Part shown: positions 7,543 to 12,601 of the stretch, piece after piece
Position numbering within the stretch: the first letter of the stretch is position 1
How the letters are laid out: the number at the start of each line of letters is the position of its first letter
NCBI GenBank assembly: GCA_036380695.1
Contig: DASVEG010000345.1
Span: forward strand, 1 to 12,601
Origin: DASVEG01 sp036380695
GTDB taxonomy: Bacteria; Actinomycetota; Acidimicrobiia; Acidimicrobiales; CADCTF01
Length of the DNA: 12,601 nucleotides
Reading direction: 5' to 3'
Notes under the pieces: model-generated
The model's input: the letters and a program-made list of their open reading frames with translations, nothing else
Told to the model about the DNA's origin: nothing
Database searches by the model: none
Translations under genes and position numbers: made by a program

Positions 7543-8529
7543 GTGCCTCCTGTTGATCGCAACAATCCTGAGCGAGCCGCCTCGTCGGAGTCGCGCTACT
7601 CCCTCATGGAGTTCATGCGCGACTTCCCCGATGACGCGACGTGCTTGGAGTGGTTGTGGACGACGCGTTACGCGCCGGATGGCGAGACGGCACTGTGCCC
7701 GCGGTGCGAGGTCGAGCGGCCGTTCAAGCGGTACGCAACGTCGCAGCAGCGCCAGTCGTGGACGTGCACCGCGTGCGGCCATCATCTGCACCCGACTGCG
7801 GGAACGATCTTCCACAAGTCGTCCACGTCGCTGCATCTGTGGTTCTACGCGATGTACCTCATGACGAGCACTCGCTGCGGCATATCCGCGAAGCAACTGG
7901 AACGCGAGATTGGCGTCACCTACAAGACCGCGTGGCGGATGTTCCACTTGATTCGGAACGAGCTGATGGCGCAGGACGACGACGACTCGCTTGAGGGCGA
8001 CGTTGAGATGGACGAGATGTACGTCGGTGGTCGCCCCCGCGCCACGCAGCAGCGCGAGTGGGATCGGTTGCCGACGCCGGGTCATCGCCGCTCGGCGCGG
8101 GCGAAGTGGTCGGAGCGAAAGACAGCGGTGTTCGGGATGGTCGAGCGCGGCGGCAACGTCGCGGCATACGTGGTCCCGAGCAGGAAGCAGGAATCGCTCT
8201 TCCCTCACGTCGAAGCGCGCGTGCTGCCGGAATCGACCGTCTACACCGACGAGGCTCCGGTCTATGTGGGGCTGGTGAGCAAGGGCTACCAGCACAGGCG
8301 CGTGCACCACGCGGCGAAGGTGTACGTCGAAGGGGACGTGCACACGAACACCATTGAAGGGTTCTGGTCGCTGGTGAAGCGCGGCATCGGCGGGACGCAT
8401 CACGCCGTCTCCGCGAAGTATCTACAGGGGTACCTGAACGAGTACGTGTGGCGGTACAACCACCGCGGCGACTCCGGCCCGGCGATGTTCCTGCAACTAC
8501 TCCTTCGGGCTGCCTCGCCTGCGGCGTGA
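7543..8529 (+). CDS. IS1595/ISXO2-family transposase
   Basis: A 328-aa DDE-type transposase that cuts and joins the element ends. The N-terminal domain carries a zinc ribbon with two CxxC pairs (LCPRC near 52-55 and WTCTACGHH near 75-79) of the type found in IS1595 transposases. A helix-turn-helix-like stretch (ISAKQLEREIGVTYKTAWRM) follows. The catalytic core shows D157 in EMDEMYVGGR, D236 in VYTDEAP, and HTNTIEGFWSLVKRG with N269 and K279, matching the DDNK pattern of the ISXO2 group. Length is typical and no frameshift is seen, so the enzyme may be active. GTG at 7543 is used; there is no Shine-Dalgarno, and a -10 hexamer sits 6 nt upstream. Its last 33 nt overlap a small antisense gene. 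Confidence 0.92.
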   Translation: MPPVDRNNPERAASSESRYSLMEFMRDFPDDATCLEWLWTTRYAPDGETALCPRCEVERPFKRYATSQQRQSWTCTACGHHLHPTAGTIFHKSSTSLHLWFYAMYLMTSTRCGISAKQLEREIGVTYKTAWRMFHLIRNELMAQDDDDSLEGDVEMDEMYVGGRPRATQQREWDRLPTPGHRRSARAKWSERKTAVFGMVERGGNVAAYVVPSRKQESLFPHVEARVLPESTVYTDEAPVYVGLVSKGYQHRRVHHAAKVYVEGDVHTNTIEGFWSLVKRGIGGTHHAVSAKYLQGYLNEYVWRYNHRGDSGPAMFLQLLLRAASPAA

Positions 8530-8646
8530 CGGCTTGGGCTTTGCGACCTTCGCCAAGTCACCGAGCACGTCCTTGCGCGTCGGGACCGGGATCGTCGCTC
8601 CCTGCGGTGTCTCCTGCGTTGGTTCCTTCTTCGGCTTCTCGGCCAT
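8497..8646 (-). CDS. small basic cargo protein, 49 aa
   Basis: Unrecognised. The product starts MAEKPKKEPTQETPQG, has a short amphipathic-looking centre (TRKDVLGDLAKVAKP) and ends in an Arg/Lys-rich tail (PSRRRRGSPKE), so nucleic-acid binding or disorder is plausible but unproven. ATG at 8646 is chosen because GGGGAG (complement of 8650-8655) lies 3 nt upstream, the clearest Shine-Dalgarno on this strand in the element. The frame is open further upstream without a better start. It overlaps the 3' end of the transposase gene antisense by 33 nt and diverges from the HNH-like gene, the two starts being 19 nt apart. It could instead be a chance frame. Confidence 0.5.
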   Translation of the reverse strand: MAEKPKKEPTQETPQGATIPVPTRKDVLGDLAKVAKPKPSRRRRGSPKE

Positions 8647-8665
8647 CGTCTCCCCACGGTAGGCG

Positions 8666-9457
8666 TTGACCCAGCGAACAGAACGCTTCTGCATCTTCTG
8701 TGGCCGACGCGACGGTCTCACGAGAGAGCACGTCTGGCCTCAGTGGGTTCTCGATCGAATCCCAATGCTTGACCGCCGCATGATGTTCGAGACGCCAACC
8801 AGGACGATCGACGCTCCGGCAGCCAACCCGGTGATCCGAAAGGTCTGCGGCGACTGCAACAACGGGTGGCTTGCTCAACTCGAAGCAGCGACCGCCCCGA
8901 TCTTGGGTCCGCTCGTGAACAGCGACGGCACTCGCGTGGTTCTCTCGCCCTTGCACCAGACCACGCTTGCACGATGGGCGCAAAAGATGGTCCTGATTAT
9001 CGAGGCGGTACACGAACCGGATTCCCCGATTGACCGCGCCCACTACGCCACCTTCATGCGACGACGCCGTCCGACTGAGAACACGGTCGTCCTTATTGCC
9101 GCGTACGCAGGTTCGGAGGTCGCTCTCTGGTACACCCGCACAGACCTACACCTGCCGCCGACGGAGCATGCGCCACGTCCACCCGTGCCAAATGGCTACG
9201 TCGCGACCTTCAACATCTTTCGCTTTGTATTCCAAGTGTTCGGCAATCTCAGCCCCTACCACCTGAGCGTCACCGACGAACGCGGCCCGCTCGACGTCGT
9301 CACTCCGATTTGGCCCGACCCTCAGAGACCCGTCCGCTGGCCGAGCGGGTCCGTCGTCGACGACGACGGACTCCTCGGCCTTCACCACTCGGCGGGGGGT
9401 CCGGCGCGGTTCCTTCATCTGCCGCCTCCGAACCCCGCTGACGACGCCGCTCCTTGA
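8666..9457 (+). CDS. HNH-endonuclease-like cargo protein
   Basis: A 263-aa protein whose N-terminal 70 residues form an HNH-type zinc/beta-beta-alpha nuclease signature: C9-x2-C12, then REHVWPQW with E21 and H22, then C61-x2-C64 followed at once by NNGW (65-68). The remaining 190 residues (for example ARWAQKMVLIIEAV and FRFVFQVFGNLSPYHLSV) are not recognised and may set specificity or partner binding. TTG at 8666 is used because the first Cys is residue 9 and no other start leaves it intact; the Shine-Dalgarno is weak. It is cargo of the IS1595-like element and less GC-rich than the chromosomal genes. A DNA nuclease role is inferred from the motif only; such CxxC/EH/CxxCNNGW proteins are common on mobile DNA. 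Confidence 0.75.
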   Translation: MTQRTERFCIFCGRRDGLTREHVWPQWVLDRIPMLDRRMMFETPTRTIDAPAANPVIRKVCGDCNNGWLAQLEAATAPILGPLVNSDGTRVVLSPLHQTTLARWAQKMVLIIEAVHEPDSPIDRAHYATFMRRRRPTENTVVLIAAYAGSEVALWYTRTDLHLPPTEHAPRPPVPNGYVATFNIFRFVFQVFGNLSPYHLSVTDERGPLDVVTPIWPDPQRPVRWPSGSVVDDDGLLGLHHSAGGPARFLHLPPPNPADDAAP

Positions 9458-9510
9458 TGTTGGCTACGCTCCCGCCGCTGGGCCATCTGGGGGAACACAA
9501 GGGGGCGTAT

Positions 9511-9918
9511 ATGGAGCGACAGGCAGGGCCGTCGCGTCGCACGTTTATCGGCGGAGCAGTCGGCCTGCTCGCGGCATTGATGTTCGGGGCACCTGCGGCG
9601 GGTGATCCGCCTCACGTTCATTGCCACCCGGACTCGCAGCAGGAGAAGTTCAGGGGATACGTCTGCGGACCGGACGGTTACCGGTATCTCATGGTCGACT
9701 GGATCTGCAACGTGTGCTTGGGCCTCTGTCGCCGCGAGGCGCGCAACATGGGGTGGGACCCCGACTGCCAACCGGAAGAGGAAGAGGAAGAGGAAGACAG
9801 CGCCTTCGTTGACGAGCAGGTAGACGGGGGCTTGAGTGTGGGGGCCGGTTGGGACCGTTGGGGCAGGGGCGTCGCTGGTTGGCTGTGCGAGCAGCCGAAG
9901 CTCATCATTGGAGGTTGA
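9511..9918 (+). CDS. Tat-exported cysteine-rich cargo protein
   Basis: A 135-aa protein of unknown function. The N-terminus is a twin-arginine signal: SRRTFIGG (8-15), a hydrophobic stretch to about residue 26 (AVGLLAALMFGAPAA) and likely signal peptidase cleavage after an Ala near 29-30, so the mature protein is probably extracellular. That part has seven Cys (38, 52, 66, 69, 73, 86, 126), including CNVCLGLC, with several His near residue 37. It also has a run of seven Glu (89-95). Disulfides or metal binding are possible. ATG at 9511 is chosen because it places the twin-Arg motif near the N-terminus and has AGGGGG 5 nt upstream; the frame is open 19 codons further. The next gene starts 1 nt after its stop. 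Confidence 0.72.
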   Translation: MERQAGPSRRTFIGGAVGLLAALMFGAPAAGDPPHVHCHPDSQQEKFRGYVCGPDGYRYLMVDWICNVCLGLCRREARNMGWDPDCQPEEEEEEEDSAFVDEQVDGGLSVGAGWDRWGRGVAGWLCEQPKLIIGG

Positions 9919-9919
9919 G

Positions 9920-10222
9920 ATGGCCCAATTTGAAGTAGCTGACTCTGATCCCGAACTCGGACCACCGCGGCTGCTGGTCGACGTCGTTGGGCGCGACGAT
10001 CCGCTCGCGTACTCCGTGAACGAGCATGGCGAGCGTGTGTTCACGGCGTTGAGCCTTCTCACCGTCCGTGAGATGTACGGCGGCTCGCTCGTCGGCCAGG
10101 CGACGTTCCCGCTCACGGGCGAGACCTTCCCGGTCGACCTATCGCATCTGGCAGACGCCGACCCGGAGGAGACGTTCGTGGTGATCCGCTTCGAGCAGAC
10201 GCCCATCATCGGCACCTGCTAG
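9920..10222 (+). CDS. hypothetical cargo protein, 100 aa
   Basis: Unrecognised acidic protein with no signal peptide or membrane segment. The pattern (LLVDVVGRDDPLAYSVNEHG, TALSLLTVREMYGG, ETFVVIRFEQTPIIGTC) suggests a small mostly-beta cytoplasmic protein. ATG at 9920 is supported by GGAGG at 9910-9914, 5 nt upstream, the best Shine-Dalgarno on the plus strand of the element. The stop of the Tat-signal gene (9916-9918) is one base away, so translation of the two is probably coupled and their functions may be linked. It is the last gene before the right end of the element. Confidence 0.7.
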   Translation: MAQFEVADSDPELGPPRLLVDVVGRDDPLAYSVNEHGERVFTALSLLTVREMYGGSLVGQATFPLTGETFPVDLSHLADADPEETFVVIRFEQTPIIGTC

Positions 10223-10266
10223 CGGCGGTTCCCCGCGTCACGCCTTCCGGGCGACATAGCCCTTCG

Positions 10267-10293
10267 GCATCTACAGCGATGGGATAGTTACCC
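10267..10293 (-). repeat. right terminal inverted repeat
   Basis: Reverse complement begins GGGTAACTATCCC and includes CTGTAGA (complement of 10270-10276), matching the left end at 23 of 27 positions. Followed directly by CGAGCA, the second copy of the target duplication. Confidence 0.88.
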
Positions 10294-10299
10294 CGAGCA
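10294..10299. repeat. target site duplication, right copy
   Basis: CGAGCA, identical to 7489-7494, abuts the right inverted repeat. In the interrupted gene this is the point where the reading frame leaves the chromosome and enters the element. Confidence 0.75.
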
Positions 10300-11017
10300 G
10301 TAACGCGAGCAGGGTCGCGGTCACCGGTGCGCCCGGTGCGTCACGCTCGACCGTCCCGATCGTCGCGGCCTCGACGACGCCGTCCTCGTTCGACGGGTGC
10401 GCGAGCGCGACGCCGACGACGTCGTCCCCGCGGCGCGCGGCGTGGCCGAAGACGACGTCGGCTCACAGCGCGTCCGCGAGCGAGTCACCGGAGCCTGGCG
10501 CGACGGGGTCCCACGCGTGGATCCGCTCGTACAGCGACACCGCGGCGCGGCAAACGTCGTCCGGCGGCGGTAGCGGGATCTCCTCGGCACGAACGCCGGC
10601 CGGCAGCTCCATCGTCGGCACGCGCGTTTCGGCCGGGACGCGCACCACGTGCGACGCGACCAAGGTCGTCAGGCGGAGCGAGTGTGCGAACGCAACCGCG
10701 GCGGTGTTCGTCGGGTCGACCTTGGCCCGCAAGGGTCGCGTGGTCCGGTCGAGCAGCGCATGGTGCAGGGCGGTCCCGATCCCTCGACGCCTGGACGAAG
10801 GGTCGACCAACACCGCGGCCCAGGCGCGCGCCGGATGCAGGTGGCCGGCGTGCGCGAATGCCGCCCCGACGACCGCACCGTCGGAGACCGCGATCGCGAT
10901 GGCGTCCTCCCCCGTGAGCCATTCGTACGGCGCCAGTTGGTGGGCCGGAAACGACGCGAGGAACCCCGCGGGCGTTGGTGCGTCGCCGGCAACGGGCACG
11001 ATCGCTACCGGGCGCAC
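10294..11017 (-). pseudogene. GNAT-family acetyltransferase, interrupted
   Basis: The 5' part of an acetyl-CoA-dependent N-acetyltransferase gene; substrate unknown. The acetyl-CoA-binding motif VDPSSRRRGIGTALHHALLD is clear, with RRRGIG as the pyrophosphate loop. GTG at 11017 is the chosen start, with TACGGT 6 nt upstream. After 184 codons there is an in-frame TGA (10463-10465). The same frame then continues with plausible protein (ADVVFGHAARRGDDVVG, VEAATIGTVERDAPGAPV) to the insertion junction at 10294, and joins the fragment at 7361-7488 to make about 283 codons. Two lesions therefore exist, a nonsense codon and the element. A truncated 184-aa product with the complete first GNAT domain could still be made. 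A frame open to 11092 was not used. Confidence 0.82.
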
Positions 11018-11023
11018 TCGTCC

Positions 11024-11029
11024 ACCGTA
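11024..11029 (-). promoter_or_regulatory. putative -10 of the acetyltransferase gene
   Basis: On the minus strand TACGGT fits TANNNT and ends exactly 6 nt before the GTG at 11017, as expected for a leaderless transcript. No Shine-Dalgarno is present. Confidence 0.4.
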
Positions 11030-11049
11030 CGGAGCCCGCCGGCCAGAGG

Positions 11050-11075
11050 TGTACCGCGCGCGGGTGTGCGGTACA
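11050..11075. promoter_or_regulatory. 8-bp inverted repeat, possible operator
   Basis: TGTACCGC (11050-11057) and GCGGTACA (11068-11075) form a perfect dyad with a 10-nt spacer in the 92-nt gap between the divergent acetyltransferase pseudogene and the DUF6458-like gene. Position and symmetry suit a dimeric repressor site; no regulator is encoded nearby, so the assignment is tentative. Confidence 0.35.
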
Positions 11076-11109
11076 TGCGCAACGGCACCCACAACAGGGA
11101 GACGGACAC

Positions 11110-11358
11110 ATGGGAATCGGTACGAGCGTGTTCTTGCTCGCCATCGGCGCGATCCTCGCCTTCGCTATCGAGGTCGAGTCGGCGGGCGGGTTCAACATCA
11201 ACACCATCGGCGTGATCCTGATGATCGCCGGCGCGATCGGGGTCGTGCTGTCGATGATGTTCTGGAGTTCGTGGGGCGGCGTCGGCGGTCGCCGCACGAC
11301 GGTGGTGGAGGACGCCCCGGTGACCCGTCGACGTGTCGTCGAGGACGAGGTCATCTAG
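11110..11358 (+). CDS. DUF6458-like small membrane protein
   Basis: An 82-aa protein with two hydrophobic segments (about 7-20, FLLAIGAILAFAI, and 33-51, IGVILMIAGAIGVVLSMMF) separated by a short polar loop. A charged tail rich in Arg, Val and Glu (VTRRRVVEDEVI) follows. This matches the actinobacterial DUF6458 pattern (MGIG start, GAILAFA, ILMIAG, Arg-rich tail); function unknown. ATG at 11110 has AGGGAGA at 11096-11102 as Shine-Dalgarno with 7-nt spacing. The next small membrane-protein gene begins 2 nt after its stop, so both are made from one mRNA. Confidence 0.8.
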   Translation: MGIGTSVFLLAIGAILAFAIEVESAGGFNINTIGVILMIAGAIGVVLSMMFWSSWGGVGGRRTTVVEDAPVTRRRVVEDEVI

Positions 11359-11360
11359 CC

Positions 11361-11507
11361 GTGGGCCTCCTCGAGATCCTGCTTCTCGTCGTGCTCGTCC
11401 TCGTCCTCCTGGGCGCGTTCGGCTACGGCGGTGGCAGCTATCGCAACCCCGGGCTCGGACTCGGCGGGATCCTGCTCATCATCCTGCTGATCCTGATCAT
11501 CACGTAA
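11361..11507 (+). CDS. DUF3309-like tiny membrane protein, 48 aa
   Basis: Two very hydrophobic segments (residues 3-18, a Leu/Val run after LLEI, and 37-47, ILLIILLILII) flank a Gly-rich turn (FGYGGGSYRNPGLGLGG). This layout and length match DUF3309-type proteins, whose function is unknown. GTG at 11361 lies 2 nt after the DUF6458 stop, so translation is probably coupled. The hydrophobic pattern argues that this frame is real despite its size. Confidence 0.7.
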   Translation: MGLLEILLLVVLVLVLLGAFGYGGGSYRNPGLGLGGILLIILLILIIT

Positions 11508-11517
11508 CGACGCCGTG

Positions 11518-11553
11518 GCGCCGCGGGCCCGACACGAAAGGGCCCGCGTGCGC
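11518..11553 (+). terminator. GC-rich hairpin after the membrane-protein pair
   Basis: CGCGGGCCC (11522-11530) pairs perfectly with GGGCCCGCG (11540-11548) around a 9-nt loop. Four more pairs form outside if one base bulges. It lies 10-15 nt after the stop at 11507 and just before the cupin promoter. No U-tract follows, so it is a hairpin-type terminator candidate only. Confidence 0.5.
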
Positions 11554-11560
11554 GCGGTGG

Positions 11561-11566
11561 GACACT
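11561..11566 (+). promoter_or_regulatory. putative -10 of the cupin gene
   Basis: GACACT ends 6 nt before the GTG at 11573, with no Shine-Dalgarno present. The same spacing occurs at three other genes in the window, suggesting a leaderless mRNA. The hexamer differs from TANNNT in the first base. Confidence 0.3.
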
Positions 11567-11572
11567 GCACTC

Positions 11573-11923
11573 GTGAGCGACGCCTACGACGAACGCCCTT
11601 GGGGCAACTACACCGTCCTCGACGATGCCCCAGGCCACAAGGTGAAGCGGATCGTCGTGTCGCCCGGCATGAGGCTGAGCTACCAGACGCACTCCCGTCG
11701 CGCCGAGCACTGGTTCGTCGTGCAGGGCGACGGCGTCGTCACGCTCGACGGCCAACTGCGCGCGGTGTCGCCAGGCACGGCCGTCGACGTTCCGGTCGGG
11801 ACGGCACACCGCATCGAGAACACGGGCGACAGCGACCTCGTGTTCATCGAGGTGCAGCACGGCGAGTACTTCGGCGAAGACGACATCGTGCGCCTCGAGG
11901 ACGACTTCGGCCGCTCGGCGTAG
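11573..11923 (+). CDS. cupin, type II mannose-6-phosphate isomerase-like
   Basis: A 116-aa single-domain cupin close to the C-terminal isomerase domain of bifunctional mannose-1-phosphate guanylyltransferase/phosphomannose isomerase, which interconverts mannose-6-P and fructose-6-P. Diagnostic segments are PWGNY (9-13), VKRIVVSPGMRLSYQTH (24-40), RAEHWFVVQG (43-52), VPVGTAHRIENTG (73-85) and EVQHGEYFGEDDIVRLEDDF (93-112). H40, E45, H46 and H79 are the expected metal ligands. The guanylyltransferase domain is absent, so it is a stand-alone isomerase or a related sugar-phosphate cupin. GTG at 11573 is chosen because the conserved part begins a few residues later. It appears monocistronic, bracketed by two hairpins. 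Confidence 0.85.
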   Translation: MSDAYDERPWGNYTVLDDAPGHKVKRIVVSPGMRLSYQTHSRRAEHWFVVQGDGVVTLDGQLRAVSPGTAVDVPVGTAHRIENTGDSDLVFIEVQHGEYFGEDDIVRLEDDFGRSA

Positions 11924-11936
11924 CGCTCTTTCAAGC

Positions 11937-11983
11937 GCTTTTGGCCACGAAGTGGGCTGTACGCCCACGTTGTGGCCAAAGGC
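11937..11983 (+). terminator. long stem-loop downstream of the cupin gene
   Basis: An inverted repeat of 21 bp (11937-11957 with 11963-11983), with one mismatch and two G-U pairs, encloses a 5-nt loop (TGTAC). It starts 14 nt after the cupin stop. The core arms read TTTGGCCAC and GTGGCCAAA. No U-run follows, so intrinsic termination is likely but not certain. AAGCGCTT at 11933-11940 is a separate small palindrome at its base. Confidence 0.65.
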
Positions 11984-12045
11984 GAACCCGGGTCGAAGCA
12001 AACCCCGGGCGACGTCGCCAGACGCATCCCGCGTTGCGGGCCCGT

Positions 12046-12051
12046 TACCCT
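12046..12051 (+). promoter_or_regulatory. putative -10 of the Hsp70-like gene
   Basis: TACCCT fits TANNNT. Transcription from about 12058 would give a 20-nt leader containing GGGAGG (12068-12073), a Shine-Dalgarno 4 nt before the GTG at 12078. No convincing -35 was found. Confidence 0.35.
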
Positions 12052-12077
12052 GACGCATCGCCGAGCCGGGAGGGGTT

Positions 12078-12601
12078 GTGGCGGGCTGGATCCTCGGGAT
12101 CGACTTCGGCACCACGACGACGACCGCTGCCACCGCGAACGGGCGGCTGGACGTGGTCACGATCGACGGGTCGCCTCGCGTGCCGTCGACGGTGGTGGTG
12201 GACGACGACGGCGCGCTGTTCGCGGGCGTGGCGGCCGAACGTGAGGCGACGGTCGCGCCCGAGCGCGCCGAGCGCACGCCGAAGCGCCGCCTCGGCGACC
12301 GGCTGATCCTCCTCGGCGACCACGCCATCGCGCCGGTGGACGCGGTGGCCGCCGTCCTCCGCTTCGTCGTCGACGAGGCCACCCGCCGCCACGGCGGCGA
12401 GCCGCCGAGCGAGGTCCGCCTCACCCACCCGGTCACCTGGGCACAGGCGCGCCTCGACCTGCTGCGCGACGCGGCCGCCCGCGCCGGGCTGCCGTCGGTC
12501 GAGCTCATCGCCGAGCCCATCGCCGCGGCAACCCAACTGAGCGACGGGCGCATCGCCGACGGTGAGCACGTCGCGGTCTACGACCTCGGCGGGGGCACGT
12601 T
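12078..12601 (+). CDS. Hsp70/DnaK-like protein, 5' part
   Basis: The first 174 codons of an actin-fold ATPase of the Hsp70 superfamily; the window ends inside the gene. Phosphate-1 motif ILGIDFGTTTT (5-15), the HPVTWAQ segment, AAARAGL, the EPIAAATQL stretch and the phosphate-2 motif DLGGGT (169-174) are present in the canonical order. The start of domain I is somewhat shortened relative to DnaK, where phosphate 2 lies nearer residue 195. That suggests one of the actinobacterial Hsp70-like proteins with a different C-terminal region rather than the main chaperone; the substrate-binding part is outside the window. GTG at 12078 is supported by GGGAGG upstream and by the motif lying at residue 5. 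Confidence 0.85.
   Translation, partial: MAGWILGIDFGTTTTTAATANGRLDVVTIDGSPRVPSTVVVDDDGALFAGVAAEREATVAPERAERTPKRRLGDRLILLGDHAIAPVDAVAAVLRFVVDEATRRHGGEPPSEVRLTHPVTWAQARLDLLRDAAARAGLPSVELIAEPIAAATQLSDGRIADGEHVAVYDLGGGT

Larger units (their letters stand above)
7495..10293. mobile_element. IS1595-like element carrying cargo genes
   Basis: A 2,799-bp element bounded by 27-bp imperfect terminal inverted repeats and a 6-bp direct target duplication, encoding an ISXO2-type transposase next to its left end. About 1.7 kb beyond the transposase holds four further genes (8497-8646 minus; 8666-9457, 9511-9918 and 9920-10222 plus) that are not needed for transposition as far as can be seen. IS1595-family members are known for carrying passenger genes. 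The cargo looks less GC-extreme than the flanking genes, suggesting transfer from elsewhere. The element splits an acetyltransferase gene that can be restored in frame by removing it. Confidence 0.88.

Noticed and set aside
7525..8403. 292-codon minus-strand frame opposite the transposase
   Set aside because: Arg/His/Val-rich shadow; the plus strand has the complete catalytic motifs.
10463..10465. TGA as a selenocysteine codon
   Set aside because: No selenocysteine-insertion hairpin was recognised, GNAT enzymes have no known Sec position here, and the gene is already broken by the element.
10327..10917. 196-codon plus-strand frame opposite the acetyltransferase
   Set aside because: Almost entirely Arg/Pro/Ala/Ser, typical of a GC-rich antisense frame.

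Overview
This 12.6-kb window of very GC-rich DNA (about 70%, with strong G/C preference at third codon positions) comes from a bacterial chromosome, most likely an actinobacterium. Support comes from the DUF6458/DUF3309-like pair of small membrane proteins, a K+-independent-type pyruvate kinase, the GTG and TTG starts, and several genes whose -10 hexamer lies exactly 6 nt before the start codon (leaderless mRNAs). Placement near Acidimicrobiia is a guess.

Layout. A C-rich tandem repeat (1-71) precedes sbcD-sbcC (+), the Mre11/Rad50-type DNA end-processing pair. Converging on it from the minus strand is an RNB-domain ribonuclease followed by pyruvate kinase. Divergent from the RNB gene, and lying inside what looks like its N-terminal extension, is the RNase P RNA gene rnpB (6507-6891, + strand). 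It is recognisable by a perfect 15-bp P1, P2, both P4 strands, the GGUGCGGUAAGAGCGCACC hairpin and the L15 GGU motif. It has two compensatory changes in P4 and appears to lack P18.

The accessory part is a 2.8-kb IS1595/ISXO2-like transposable element (7495-10293). It has 27-bp imperfect terminal inverted repeats, a 6-bp target duplication and a DDN(K)-type transposase. It also carries cargo: a 49-aa basic protein (antisense), an HNH-like CxxC/CxxC protein, a Tat-exported Cys-rich protein, and a translationally coupled 100-aa protein of unknown function. The element sits in a minus-strand GNAT acetyltransferase gene. Removing it with one copy of the duplication restores the reading frame exactly, to a stop at 7361. 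The same gene also has an in-frame TGA, so it is a decayed pseudogene. A 134-aa unknown gene (6916-7320) was probably its operon partner.

To the right are the DUF6458- and DUF3309-like membrane-protein genes, a hairpin, a type II phosphomannose-isomerase-like cupin, a 21-bp stem-loop, and the 5' end of an Hsp70/DnaK-like gene cut by the window edge. No tRNA, rRNA or CRISPR array was seen.
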